Assembly: GCA_028023455.1 (NCBI GenBank) | Contig: JAQFVV010013295.1 | Span: 62,001 to 126,000, forward strand | Length of the DNA stretch: 64,000 nucleotides | Direction of reading: 5' to 3' | Source: Epiperipatus broadwayi | Lineage: Eukaryota; Onychophora; Udeonychophora; Euonychophora; Peripatidae | In this document: positions 25,304 to 36,981 of the stretch, piece by piece | Numbering within the stretch: the first letter of the stretch is position 1 | How the letters are laid out: each line of letters starts with the position of its first letter | Translations under genes and position numbers: made by a program | Notes under the pieces: generated by a model | Seen by the model: only the letters and a program-made list of their open reading frames with translations | Databases searched by the model: none | What the model was told of the DNA's origin: nothing

Positions 25304-26502
25304 AAGATCGTGTATTCATTCAACAAGACCAATAATCCAAGCAAAAGTACCTTGAATCCAACCATGCACAAGATACATATGTCAGGACAACTATTGCCTC
25401 CCTGACTAATGGATAATGTTTGTGATGACACTAGCAGTGCTTGGTTTTATTCCGTCCCAGCTGGAGGTCATGGTTCACATAGAGACTCAAAATAATAAAG
25501 GGTTTATATGAAAAATCAATGATTTAATGGATTCTGACAATTGCAGAACAGTACAGATATGATTTGATCGATTACTAATGGTTTGAACCGTAATCATGAT
25601 AATTCTTTCTGGCAACATTATAAAGAAGTGAATTAAATCAAGGAAATACTATAAATAAATAGAGTAATTAACCTTAGAGATTTGGAGTGATGACAAACTA
25701 AGCTTATTTAAAATAACAATATTATAGGAATTTATTAAGGAATTTAGTACAAAATAAGTTAAGTCTTTGTTTATACAACTTGGTTATTTTCTTTAATTCG
25801 TTTTGATGCAGCTTTGACAAACAATGTAAAAGTTTGTTAATTGGTCGGCCAAAAACCAATCAGCAATAAAATATTATTAGCCCTCTTCAAGATATTACAA
25901 ATAAATCTGTTTTATATATATATATTACAATACATGAAAGATGGGCATTTAAAACACTATTACATTTCAAATCATTTGTATATAATGAGTGTGGGAAGCA
26001 AAATAGTTCTTAAATAAATAATTGACAATTATAAAGTCAGATTTAATTAATTACGAAATTTGTTTGTGAAGGACATGCCATATGGCAGAGAGCATTTCAG
26101 GTTTGCTAAATAAAGATATAAAATGATGAAGGCAGTATGCTATTATAGATTACAACAAAAATAAATGAGGTCTGTTATGAACCTCTGGGTGGCTTTGCTA
26201 AAGGAAATTCCTAGTAAATGCAACTAGATGATGAGAAATGCTGGCCCTCCAGCCAAAACATGTCTCTAAATAATCATAATAATATTTTGATGTGCTGACT
26301 TTCCATACACATCTTAAATGGCAATGCCCAAAAATGGATCCCTTGGTATGAACTACGTCTACTTTGAGGGAGTGTGAAAGATTGGACTGGTCATAGTTAA
26401 ATTTCCAAAGGTCCTGATGAGTAAGTAGCAAAGCAAAATACTAATACTAAGTGAATGGTTGTAGCTATAAATACATAATGCTTTAGACATATATATATAT
26501 AT

Positions 26503-28034
26503 TGTAACTAGTCGGGTTTAAACCCTAGTTACAAGGTAGAAAGGCGCACACATATGTTATATAGTTTTAAAATTAGTTTCATATAATTTTGATTTTATTT
26601 CGTTTTAGTATTTATTTTGTTAGTGGGAGAAAATGTTTAAGATTTTATTAAAGTAAGAAAAGAGGGGGTGGGGGGGGGATTTGCGTTTTGTTTTTGTAAA
26701 AGTGGTATATGTATGTATTTGCGTGTGGATAGACAATTTTAGAAAACGAACGTATGAATACATTTTGATCCAAGATAAGAGATTATTGTAAGTAAAAGAA
26801 AAAAGAAATATATTAAACATCGAAAATCTTATCTGGGAATTTGAATGAAAATTAAAAAGAAGGTTGAGGTAAAAAGTTTCCGGAATGTTAATTGCCAAAA
26901 TGTCCGAAGGTGCGAAAAGTTCTTTCTGCTTATTAGCTTAACTGGCCATCTATACCACGTGGTGGGGAAGAGGGGACGGACTGTGTTTGCGAAACAAAGG
27001 AAAAGGAAAAAGTGACAGGGAGAGTGAGATGTAGTTTTTTTTTTTAAACTAGTGTCAGATTATTTTTGTCTTCAAAGAGGAAAGAAAAAAAAGAAATATT
27101 TTCATTTTTTTTTATATATATTAAAGAAGAATAGCTAAGGCTACGGCCGAATATGAGTACAGTGGGGTAAAGGCTTAAGCGTGCTGGGATTTCTGGACCT
27201 TGCCCCGAAGAGGCCATGCGCAGTGACCGAGAACATCTACCGGAGACCTATCAACTTTTCGCAAGGGAATCGATCCGACTCGGAATGAACTGAAGCGTGA
27301 TGAACTGTCTCGTACGTTTTACTTCGGATTTCATGTGTTTTTCTTCTTATTTTGATATCCCGGGGATCACTCGGACAAAATTGCAGGTAATATGAACTTA
27401 AGATATTTTATTTTCCAAATATTATTACTTTCTGAAACCTCAAGGAGAACGAACCAAGGCAAGGACTTATATTTTTTTTAAGATAAGGCCATTTTGAATA
27501 CAGCTGATTAGATTTTATCTGTGTATACGTTCATTTTTCTTATTCTATTGAAAGTCCACACAGAATACATATATAGGTTTTATTGGGTTATATAAATGTT
27601 AAAGGGTGCGGGAAATATATTTTTATTAAAAGCAGAAAATATTATAATAAAAGATATGTTATTTTAAGGTATATTGCATGTGTGTGTTTTATTATTTGAC
27701 TCATGGAATATAGTTCATAAATTTAGACGATTGATCCGAGTTTGTTGTTGGTTGCATAGAGTGTCTCCGTACATTTTCCTACGGTTTATTAGCCACCCGC
27801 CCTGAGTACTGAGCTAGTAGAGAGGCCCTATTACTATCGTATTCTTCTTTCCAGCATAATACTTATGTAAAAAGTAAGTTTGGCGCTTGGAGTCAATGAT
27901 TGACGTCCATAAATATGCTGTGAGAGAAATACGAATTTTCTTATCACTATTTGGCTTCATAAAGAAAAAAATAGATATTTTTTTATTTAAGATAAGAACA
28001 AATAAGTATACGGTATACGAGCACACCCGTTACA
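26503..28034 (+). repeat. 5' LTR, 1532 bp
   Basis: It starts with a near-perfect palindrome, TGTAACTAG, then GGGTTTAAACCC, then TAGTTACA. It contains a G tract near 26666-26680 and is richer in G+C than its surroundings. Compared with the 3' LTR it lacks about 15 single bases scattered through it, while substitutions are few. The ORFs at 26620-26898 and 27814-28072 are LTR shadows and repeat in the other LTR. Confidence 0.9.
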
Positions 28035-29833
28035 ATGGCGTCCCAACTAAGGCTTTAGAAGAATGGAAGTAGGGGGGGTAGAAAGATTAAAAATTCGATA
28101 AGGGAAAGGAGGGGGAAATAGAAATATTAGAGAGACTGAAGTTTGTTTCGTTAAAATGGTTTTAATTGAAAGACAGAAAATAGTTTTCCGAGTGGTTGAT
28201 AAAGAAATTAGACACGTAGCATGGCGCTTTGGGGGAAAGAAAACCTACCACGTTGTGATTTTGCAAGCAATCAAAACAAATTACTACGATTTTTTTTAGA
28301 TATCAAAATATATTTAGTAAAATATAGTGTGAATGAAAACAAGACTCCAAAAGAAAATGGACCAAGAAAAGAAGGAAGAATCGAAGATTTTGGAGGTCAT
28401 TCTGGAAAGATTGGAACAAAGATTTCAAAAATTCGAAGATCGATTTGAGGAAAGGCTGCAAAATTAGAGCACAAATGGAAAGAATAAAGGAGTTAATCAA
28501 GGAGAAGAGAACGAAGGAGAGTCAAAGAAGGAAGGAAGTATAGATAAAGACGAGAAGTCTAAGAAAAAAAAAGTAGATGAGAAACAGGTTGAGGGCGAAA
28601 AGACAAAAATAGCAGAAGAAAGGGAAGCGTGACGAAGTACGTACCAGCACAGGCCCTGTAAACCAATTTTTAAAGGTTCGGCCATTTGCCGCCAAATGGG
28701 AGAACTCCCGTGGAACAAATGTGTTAGGCATAAGGAAAGCGTCCATGGAGGAGGTAGCTGAGCTACTTAATGCGATTGATATGAGCACCTATGATTATAA
28801 TTTACCGATAGAGTGAGGAAAAGAAACTCACGATACTCGAGTTGTGAAATTTGGGACGGAAGAAGGAGGGTCGGATTGGAACCCACAGGATCCCGAACGA
28901 GGGGATGGTAATACTAGACCGAAATGGCAGTATGAACATGAAGAGCCACGACCGCCACGCAAGCCGAATTATGGACAGGGAAAGATTTCGAGTTCATCCG
29001 GAAAAAGGATAGCCGATAGAGTTAAGATATATACACGTAATTGGACATATGCTGAAAGTTTTTTTTTTTTTGGGTGTTTGTTTAAATTATTTTATTAGGG
29101 TGTGGGTTTAATATTTAACAATGATATTATTAAGTATAGGGGCTTATATAAGGCCACATTTGAAGTTATATATGTGTGTCGATTTTTTTCTCCTCCATTG
29201 TTTTGTAGGCTGAGGTTAGATAAAGGTGGCTAGGGAGATGAGATGGGAGCAATCATCGAATGAGACGTGGATGGCGGGTTTGGTGCTTGGATTGGGCATG
29301 TGGTGTGTAGCGTCCTGTATATAAATGTTGTTCCCGACATGGTTGACCGACCTATTAAACTTAAGCCAATAAGTCTCCAAAGAGAGCACGGCACTCACAT
29401 ACCGTCCCACCCACAAAACTCCAAAAGCGAGCAAGGTCTGGGACGACTCCTGCTTAAAAGTCGGATTTTTGTGCTAGTTACCCACGCTCATAAGACTCTG
29501 CTACTTCAGAGTCTTATGAAAGTCCTGACACGTACGAAAAAAAAAAGAGATTTTTTTTTTTAAATTTTTTTTTGTGTTTCCGGTCACATAACCAAATAAG
29601 TCTGTGTGGAATTATTTGTGTTCGGTGCGTTGCATATCACATGCGTGTGAGTTGGTGGTTGAACTTATAACATATCGTTGGGATTGATGGTCGTTTATTT
29701 CTTTTGTTCTAGAGCCGCAGGGCAGAAAGTTATAAAGGTAAAAGATTTAAGGATGTATCGTTTTATTTGATAAGTTAGGCATGAGCCGTTCAAATACGTA
29801 GACCGTATTTAAAGGCTTCCGGGAGGAGGGTAT
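28035..29833 (+). pseudogene. LTR element internal region with Gag-like remnant
   Basis: MDQEKKEESKILEVILERLE (from 28358) continues as a Glu/Arg/Lys-rich coiled coil to a stop at 28465. Further lysine/glutamate-rich segments follow in shifted frames (28470-28620). ASMEEVAELLNAIDMSTYDY (28738-28810) is another open piece, and GNTRPKWQYEHEEPRPPRKP (about 28905-28965) is a basic, proline-rich tail. These look like parts of a Gag-type structural protein split by frameshifts. No zinc knuckle, protease or polymerase motif was recognised. The retroelement type is therefore not assignable from coding sequence. Confidence 0.5.
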
Positions 29834-31385
29834 TGTAACTAGTCGGGTTTAAACCCTAGTTACAAGGTAGAAAGGCGCACACATATGTTATATAGTTTTA
29901 AAATTAGTTTCATATAATTTTGATTTTATTTCGTTTTAGTATTTATTTTGTTAGTGGGAGAAAATGTTTAAGATTTTATTAAAGTAAGAAAAGAGGGGGG
30001 GGGGGGGGATTTGCGTTTTGTTTTTGTAAAAGTGGTATATGTATGTATTTGCGGTGTGGATAGACAATTTTAGAAAACGAACGTATGAATACATTTTGGA
30101 TCCAAGATAAGAGATTATTGTAAGTAAAAGAAAAAAAAAGAAATATATTAAACATCGAAAATCTTATCTGGGGAATTTGAATGAAAATTAAAAAGAAGGT
30201 TGAGGTAAAAAGTTTCCGGAATGTTAATTGCCAAAATGTCCGAAGGTGCGAAAAGTTCTTTCTGCTTATTAGCTTAACTGGCCATCTATACCACGTGGTG
30301 GGGAAGAAGGGGACGGACTGTGTTTGCGAAAACAAAGGAAAAGGAAAAAGTGACAGGGAGAGTGAGATGTAGTTTTTTTTTTTAAACTAGTGTCAGATTA
30401 TTTTTGGTCTTCAAAGAGGAAAGAAAAAAAAAGAAATATTTTCATTTTTTTATATATATATTAAAGAAGAATAGCTAAGGCTACGGCCGAATATGAGTAC
30501 AGTGGGGTAAAGGCTTAAGCGTGCTGGGATTTCTGGACCTTGCCCCGAAGAGGCCATGCGGCAGTGACCGGAGAACATCTACCGGAGACCTATCAACTTT
30601 TCGCAAGGGAATCGATCCGACTCGGAATGAACTGAAGCGTGATGAACTGTCTCGTACGTTTTACTTCGGATTTCATGTGTTTTTCTTCTTATTTTGATAT
30701 CCCCGGGGATCACATCGGACAAAAATTGCAGGTAATATGAACTTAAGATATTTTATTTTCCAAATATTATTACGTTTTCTGAAACCCTCAAGGAGAACGA
30801 ACCAAGGCAAGAGACTTATATTTTTTTTAAGATAAGGCCATTTTGAATACAGCTGATTAGATTTTATCTGTGTATACGTTCGTTTTTCTTATTCTATTGA
30901 AAGTCCACACAGAATACATATATAGGTTTTATTGGGTTATATAAATGTTAAAGGGTGCGGGAAATATATTTTTATTAAAAGCAGAAAATATTATAATAAA
31001 AGATATGTTATTTTAAGGTATATTGCATGTGTGTGTTTATTATTTGACTCATGGAATATAGTTCATAAATTTAGACGATTGATCCGAGTTTCGTTGTTGG
31101 TTGCATAGAGTGTCTCCCGTACATTTTCCTACGGTTTATTAGCCACCCGCCCTGAGTACTGAGCTAGTAGAGAGGCCCTATTACTATCGTATTCTTCTCT
31201 TCCAGCATAATACTTATGTAAAAAGTAAGTTTGGCGCTTGGAGTCAATGATTGACGTCCATAAATATGCTGTGAGAGAAATACGAATTTTCTTATCACTA
31301 TTTGGCTTCATAAAGAAAAAAATAGATATTTTTTTATTTAAGATAAGAACAAATAAGTATACGGTAAACGAGCACACCCGTTACA
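29834..31385 (+). repeat. 3' LTR, 1552 bp
   Basis: It is nearly identical to the 5' LTR, with TG and CA ends and the same initial palindrome. The shadow ORFs of the 5' LTR recur here (29979-30335, 31129-31423). It is longer than the 5' LTR mainly because of scattered single-base differences. Confidence 0.9.
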
Positions 31386-33229
31386 ATATAGATAGTGTAT
31401 CACTAACAAAATTAATAACTTAATTCCTGATTAAAATAATCGGCTCCCTGACATATGGAAAGTCCCAGAAATTACACTATAAAAGGAAAGGCAAGAATTA
31501 AAACTACAATATAAATTGTTTTCCACACTTTACAAATATTTCAAATAACTCATCATGGAAGATTACAAAATAGGACTGTCTTTAATTAACATAGACGGGG
31601 CATTGGATATCAAACTTACTTATGGTGCAGTTTAAACATATATCATAATAAATTGTAAATCATAATTTTAATATTTTTCTGACAAATAAAAATATATGTA
31701 TGACATATATACTGATAAAATTCTATGATAAATGTGCTTTCAATGATTTTCTTTCAAGACATACATTTTACAGAAATTGTATTAGGTTTAACTAATCGAT
31801 TTAATTACGCAGGCAATTTTAAATTGGAGGTAATAATAAGATTTTTAAAATAATTTCAATCATAAATAAATTTATCATATAAAAGGTACAAAACTAAACG
31901 AGCTTTTCTATTAATTAATTTAAGGGAAATAAGTCTCCTGTAATGATTTTTAAGTAAAAAAAAAATAAGAGGGAGAGGATTTAAAGTTAGTTACTCGCTG
32001 AGTTTTGTACTTGGCAATTTCAGTAAGTCAAATATTCTAAATAAACCAACAAAAATTAATTTAATTTGCCGCATCAAAATGATGTGAGATTTTATAAGAA
32101 TTGACATTTTAAATTTAAGAAAAATTAAAAGACACATTTAAAATTACATTGTATACACATTACACAGATATATAAAATATAAATTAATATTGATTTGGAA
32201 AACAAGTAAAATAGAATCAATGGCTTGCGGCGAATTGGACGTTACCTCAGAATCAATCGGTAGGCATTCCATGGCTTGACACAGGCAGTTATATAAAGTC
32301 AGATCACTCAGCAGGCTTCCTTGACACAGTCAGTCTCTGACTAGATTTTGAAAGCACTGGAAAGGCATTGATGGACTGTTGGAAAAAGAGCTCCAGGAAG
32401 CAATGCCAATCTTTTTACCCCATCATTTCTTTAATCACGATGTACTGTAAATTTAAACTACTTTCTTCAGATAAAACTCAATCAAATAATTAATCAATAA
32501 TAATCCTTATCAAATTTTCCACTATTTATGTGTTCTGGTCTTTATCTATAGGATTGAATCTATAGTGACAACTTCCAATTGCAATCACTCTTAAATGTTT
32601 CTCTGAGGTTGGTGCCTGCTTTGGAGGGAAATCTATAATTCTGCATGAACATGCCCCAAGGGTTGATTTGCTAATTAAAAAAAAACAACAACAAGCATAT
32701 TAAGTTTATCAGTCATTGTATTAATAAAACCTATTTAATTAAGGTTTATATTAACAAAATATAGATTTTATTCAGAAAATTTTTAGGAATTTGGTACAAT
32801 GACTTTCAAACTTATATTTGACATAAACTTAAATAGAAATTTACAAAATATTTCTTGCACATATTACACTGTGTAGATAAATGACTCTCTAATTACATTG
32901 ATTAAAAGATAAATATAAAATGTTACCAACTGATTAATTGAAGAAAAATGAACTTTAATAAAGAATTTGAAATATTTGTAACATTTTATACATATCTAGG
33001 ATTCAATTCAATTTAATAAAAGAAACACAAAATACATTTTTACAAATATAAAATAAATAAACTATCATAAAAAGGTTAGTTTTAATTATAAAATAAAATT
33101 AATGAAATATAAAAGATTATAATATTAAAAATATACTTCCACCTATTATGAGATGGGTGTTAGTTAATATAAGATTGGGTTTAAACCAATACTAGTGCTG
33201 ATGAAATTGGCACTAGGTGAAGCGGTGTA

Positions 33230-33557
33230 TTCACTAGATGGAGCTTTACCAATAGCCCACTATCAAGCTTTGTTTACATAAACACTGAGAGAGATAGAAT
33301 TCAATATCTCTTTCAAATTGTCTCCAACCTTTAAACCATGTTTTCGAGCTAGTTGGCTCATGTCAGTAAAGGGTAGGAAGACCAGAAACTAGATCTAGTT
33401 TCTGGTCTTCCTACCCTTTACTGATGTGAGCCAACTAGCTCAAAACCATGGTTTAAAGGTTGGAGACAATTTGAAAGAGATATTGAATTCTATCTCTCTC
33501 AGTGTTTATGTAAACAAAGCTTGATAGTGGGCTATTGGTAAAGCTCCATCTAGTGAA
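33230..33557. mobile_element. F2: spacerless palindrome with hammerhead relic
   Basis: This 328-bp inverted repeat has TTCACTAGATGGAGC at one end and its complement at the other, and its axis falls exactly inside AGATCT (33391-33396). The 164-bp arms differ at only a few sites. It abuts the end of repeat A. No clear direct repeats flank it. A hammerhead-like fold sits in each arm, at 33415-33459 (plus) and 33328-33372 (minus). Confidence 0.8.
33415..33459 (+). ncRNA. Decayed hammerhead-like fold in F2
   Basis: Stem I CCTTTA (33415-33420) pairs fully with TAAAGG (33454-33459). Then come CTGATGT, stem II GAGC/GCTC with loop CAACTA, AAA, stem III ACC-AT-GGT, and U17 at 33453. The architecture is complete, but A9 is U and G12 is A. 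The other arm retains G at position 12 but has changes at 7 and 8. Activity is unlikely in this copy. Confidence 0.5.
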
Positions 33558-34069
33558 CATAAAATGCAAGCTATAGCAAATTACAAAATTTATAACTTGT
33601 TTTGTTTATATATATATAGTAATAAGATTAATATTTCTTACTTTGCTGAGACAGGCATTTGATACAGCATATCATTGTCAAAGCAAAACTATAATGTATC
33701 GAAAACTTGCTTCAGAAAAATAACAAATATTGTAAATTGTCTGCATACTGTAGTAAAATATATTCTTACACATTATCTATGGTATATATATATATATACA
33801 CACACAAATAAAATTTATCAATAAAAAAGTGGATAGAGATTTTGAAATTTTGAAGCATAGTATATAATAAAAAAATTTATCACAATTTTTTTTTTTTGGT
33901 CAATTTTAAACTAATGTTAGAAACTTTGATGTCTGCAAATCTTTATGGTTACAATAATTATGAGAGTTCACACTATCACATAAACATTAACTTTTAATAT
34001 AATATCTAAAAAAGCTTATTTTAGTAAGTGTATTAATTACAATGTTTTCTTGAAGGTTTGTGATAATAG
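33558..34069. other. Intronic AT-rich sequence
   Basis: TA/CA simple repeats near 33784-33806. Nothing else identified. Confidence 0.4.
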
Positions 34070-34430
34070 TGTTCTACTTGTATTTTTATATTGGACTATT
34101 TTCATATCTAATATGTTTATTGAAGGTCTTTAAAAAAATTTAACTTTATTTGAATATTCTGGATGCATTCAACTGTTAATAATAGCACCATCATCTAATA
34201 TGCATATTGGAATGTCTTTAAAAAAAATTTAACTTTATTTAAATATTTCAAGTACATTCAACTGTTAGTAATAGCACATCAAACAGGTACTAACCTGTTT
34301 GATGTGCTATTACTAACAGTTGAATGTATTTGGAATATTTAAATAAAGTTAAAAAAAATTTTTAAAGACATTCCTATATGCATATTCCATAATGGAAATA
34401 GTCCAATATAGAAATACAAGTATTAATTAC
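34070..34430. repeat. Palindrome with partly duplicated left arm
   Basis: Inner arms (about 34195-34290 and 34294-34390) meet at AACAGGT-ACT-AACCTGTT. The outer left side repeats part of the arm (34130-34190), and TATTGGACTATTTTC at 34090 pairs with GGAAATAGTCCAATA at 34395. A deletion derivative is at 11335-11390. No coding content. Confidence 0.68.
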
Positions 34431-34915
34431 AAATTTCACATAAGTCATATTAATAGAACTTTTGCTTTGACAAAATAAAAAAACACTTTTCAAATTAGTT
34501 TTTAATTATTGGCAAATAAACTTTATTATTCTCTATTATTAAAGCAGAGATTGTACCGATTTTTTTAAAGGAAAAACTCAATAAAAATAATATTTAAATA
34601 AATTTTCAATGTATATTCTGCAATTTATTTAAATTATTAAAATAATCAAAACTTCACTTTGTTTTGCTTAAAGTTATCCCTATTCTACTTAGCAAAACAT
34701 TAGAGTAATAACTATCGCTGCAAGGTTTTCTTGTTACATAGGAGTTACATCAAAAATAATGGGACTTCTTTAAATCAGGAATACAACAGAAATGTATGCT
34801 TACCAGCCAATTATATTACCACAGAACTAAATTCTAGCCTATAAAATGTTATATTAATAAATTTCATTGCATAAATAATAAATTTTTAAAAAATGCACAA
34901 TAATATGCATTTATG

Positions 34916-34965
34916 CCAATAAACATCATATGTGGCAATACATATAGTGAGTTTTGCCTGTTTTG
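34916..34965 (-). mobile_element. F1 mini copy, 50 bp
   Basis: Only CCAATAAACATCATATG and the GTGAGTTTTGCCTGTTTTG end of F1 remain. It is flanked by an exact 14-bp duplication AATATGCATTTATG (34902-34915 and 34966-34979). Confidence 0.8.
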
Positions 34966-34979
34966 AATATGCATTTATG

Positions 34980-36820
34980 TTGTTAAAAAAAAATGCTTTT
35001 AATGTTTTTTTTAAAAAGATTATTATAACATCATCTATAAAAATTGTTTCTAGAAATATTCATTTTTGATTCACACGTTTGATAATATTTTTAACCCAAT
35101 ATCTAAAAAGAGATTGATGGATTAAATGAAAGAAGTTTTCTGGAGTATTAACCAAATAAACTGGATTAAACTCAATGAGATAACTTCATTTTATGGGTGA
35201 GGCATGAGTGAAATCATGATGACTGTATACAAGTGATAATATTTGATTATTGTTGGTGGTAGTTTGCAATGTATCCTTTACCATTAAGATATATATACAT
35301 AATCATTCTTTTTATTTTATTGGTATAACAATAGATAGCATGACTTTATACATAAACGATTAGACATTGACATACTGAAATGAATATTCTAGTAAGATTC
35401 TGAATAAAGCATGAATATTTATAAACTATTCATTTTAAGCTTTGCAAATATTTTTGACTCTGATTAAAGTGTTCTAATGTCACTATAATGGCTCCTTGAA
35501 TAATTTAAGTGAAAACAAGATTATTAAAAGGTATCGAAGCCATGTTTTGGTTTAGGAAAAAAAAATCTTTTAAAACAAACACATTCACATTTAAATGTGT
35601 AAATATATCATAAAGAACTCTTACATAAATAAATAACATATTATCTATTGATTGTTGTATATAATCTTGGTACTAATCTTAGTTGATCAACAGATACCCC
35701 TGCTTTTTGTTTTTTGGGTTTTTCAGTATTTTTTTTTAAATTCTTTTCTATCCTTTTGATTTACTAAATTTGATATATTATTTTCTCATTATTATTTGCA
35801 AAAATTTACTTGGCTTATAATATACCTTCATATTAGCAGCCAATGTTTCAAACATATTTCCAGGTATATGAAGAATGCCTGTAAATATTTATAAATAATT
35901 CCAATATCATTACATGATGGTCCCACTCAAAGTTTTGCATTCTAAATATATATACATATAATAAATAAATATTTAATTATACTGGTTGATTTGTTAGATT
36001 TCATTTTTTCACACACACACACACACACAGATATATATATAATTAAAACTATTGAGAGCTAAAAATATATAATAATTGGAATGATAAACTTTGTGAAATA
36101 ACTACATTAATATATTACCTTTCAGAATTAAAGTAATCTACAAGGCAAATGAAAAAAATAAGTCCATTTTCCATTTATTGCCCATGATTTTATAAGAATA
36201 GTAGATTTAGATAATTAACTCTATTTGGTAAATGTAAATGAGGTTGTGTGAACATCTCCATGAATTTGATATTATCTAAATCTGCTATCCATATAAGATA
36301 GTGATCTATAAACAAGAAATATATTTATTTTGCTTGCATTGTAAATTATTTTGGTATTAAAGAAAGTTGCCTAATTACAGCTAGCATTGTAAAATTTATT
36401 ATTACAATTACATATACTTTTAGAATGCAAACCTATGAAAATGATTATACTGTATAATATATTGGTTGATATTATAAAAATAGAATTTGTTTCATGAAGT
36501 AAAGTAAGTATGTAAAGTAAATATAGATTTTGTGATGTATTATTGTAGGACAATATGTATTTGTTGCACTTATATTTATTTTCTTTATTCCCTAATATTT
36601 CTTATTCTTCCTGTGTATATTCATTGTTCTTTTACATATATAATAATGCCTTAGATTAAGAATAGAATTAGAAGAATTTATAATATAAGAAAGATTCAAA
36701 AATACATATTTAAATAGTTATTGCTGTACTTGACAGTGTTTAATAATCAGAATGAATTTCAACTTCTCATTTTGTTTAAATCTTACTTTAATATTGTTAT
36801 GCATTGCTCAGCATAAATTA
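34980..36820. other. Intronic AT-rich sequence
   Basis: A (CA)n tract lies at 36010-36029, followed by TA. No exon or repeat family recognised. Confidence 0.4.
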
Positions 36821-36825
36821 ATAGA

Positions 36826-36981
36826 ACAGGCAAAACTCTCCATAGAGATTTTATGCACAAGCCTTCTGGCATTCATTGATTACTCTGGCTTGCACTGAGT
36901 GGCACTACTGTATGGAGAGTTTTTCCTGATTTAATAACAGTTATGAACAAGCATAAGAAATGGTGATCGTATGATGTCATA
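36826..36981 (+). mobile_element. F1 short copy
   Basis: It runs from AACAGGCAAAACTCTCCATA to GGTGATCGTATGATGTC, with the hammerhead region missing. No flanking duplication could be matched. Confidence 0.6.

Larger units (their letters stand above)
26503..31385 (+). mobile_element. LTR retrotransposon, non-autonomous, 4.9 kb
   Basis: Two direct LTRs (26503-28034 and 29834-31385) begin TGTAAC and end GTTACA. They enclose only 1.8 kb. A PBS-like TGGCGTCCCAAC follows the left LTR and a purine tract GGGAGGAGGG precedes the right one. A 4-bp duplication ATAT flanks the element. Repeat B keeps the unfilled site at about 52886-52905, proving insertion into repeat A. No protease, RT or integrase is visible, so it is a non-autonomous or deleted element. 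Orientation follows from PBS and purine tract. Confidence 0.9.
25304..33225. repeat. Repeat A, about 3.0 kb, split by an LTR retrotransposon
   Basis: From TGTGCCGGTCAAGATCG to CACTAGGTGAAGC this matches repeat B (51006-54114) as an inverted copy, once the LTR element (26503-31385) is removed. Similarity looks high (about nine in ten bases where compared). There is no recognisable protein. Near the 33.2 kb end lie the hairpins CTAGTGC/GCACTAG and TTGGGTTTAAACCAA. It may be a solo LTR, a large non-autonomous element or another class. The small ORFs inside (25189-25431, 26198-26431) are not shared with any family I know. Confidence 0.68.

Noticed and set aside
28522-28788. Two overlapping minus ORFs rich in Phe and Ser
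   Set aside because: They are antisense shadows of the purine-rich Gag-like region on the plus strand.
36010-36029. (CA)n tract as a regulatory element
   Set aside because: Ordinary microsatellite; no supporting context.
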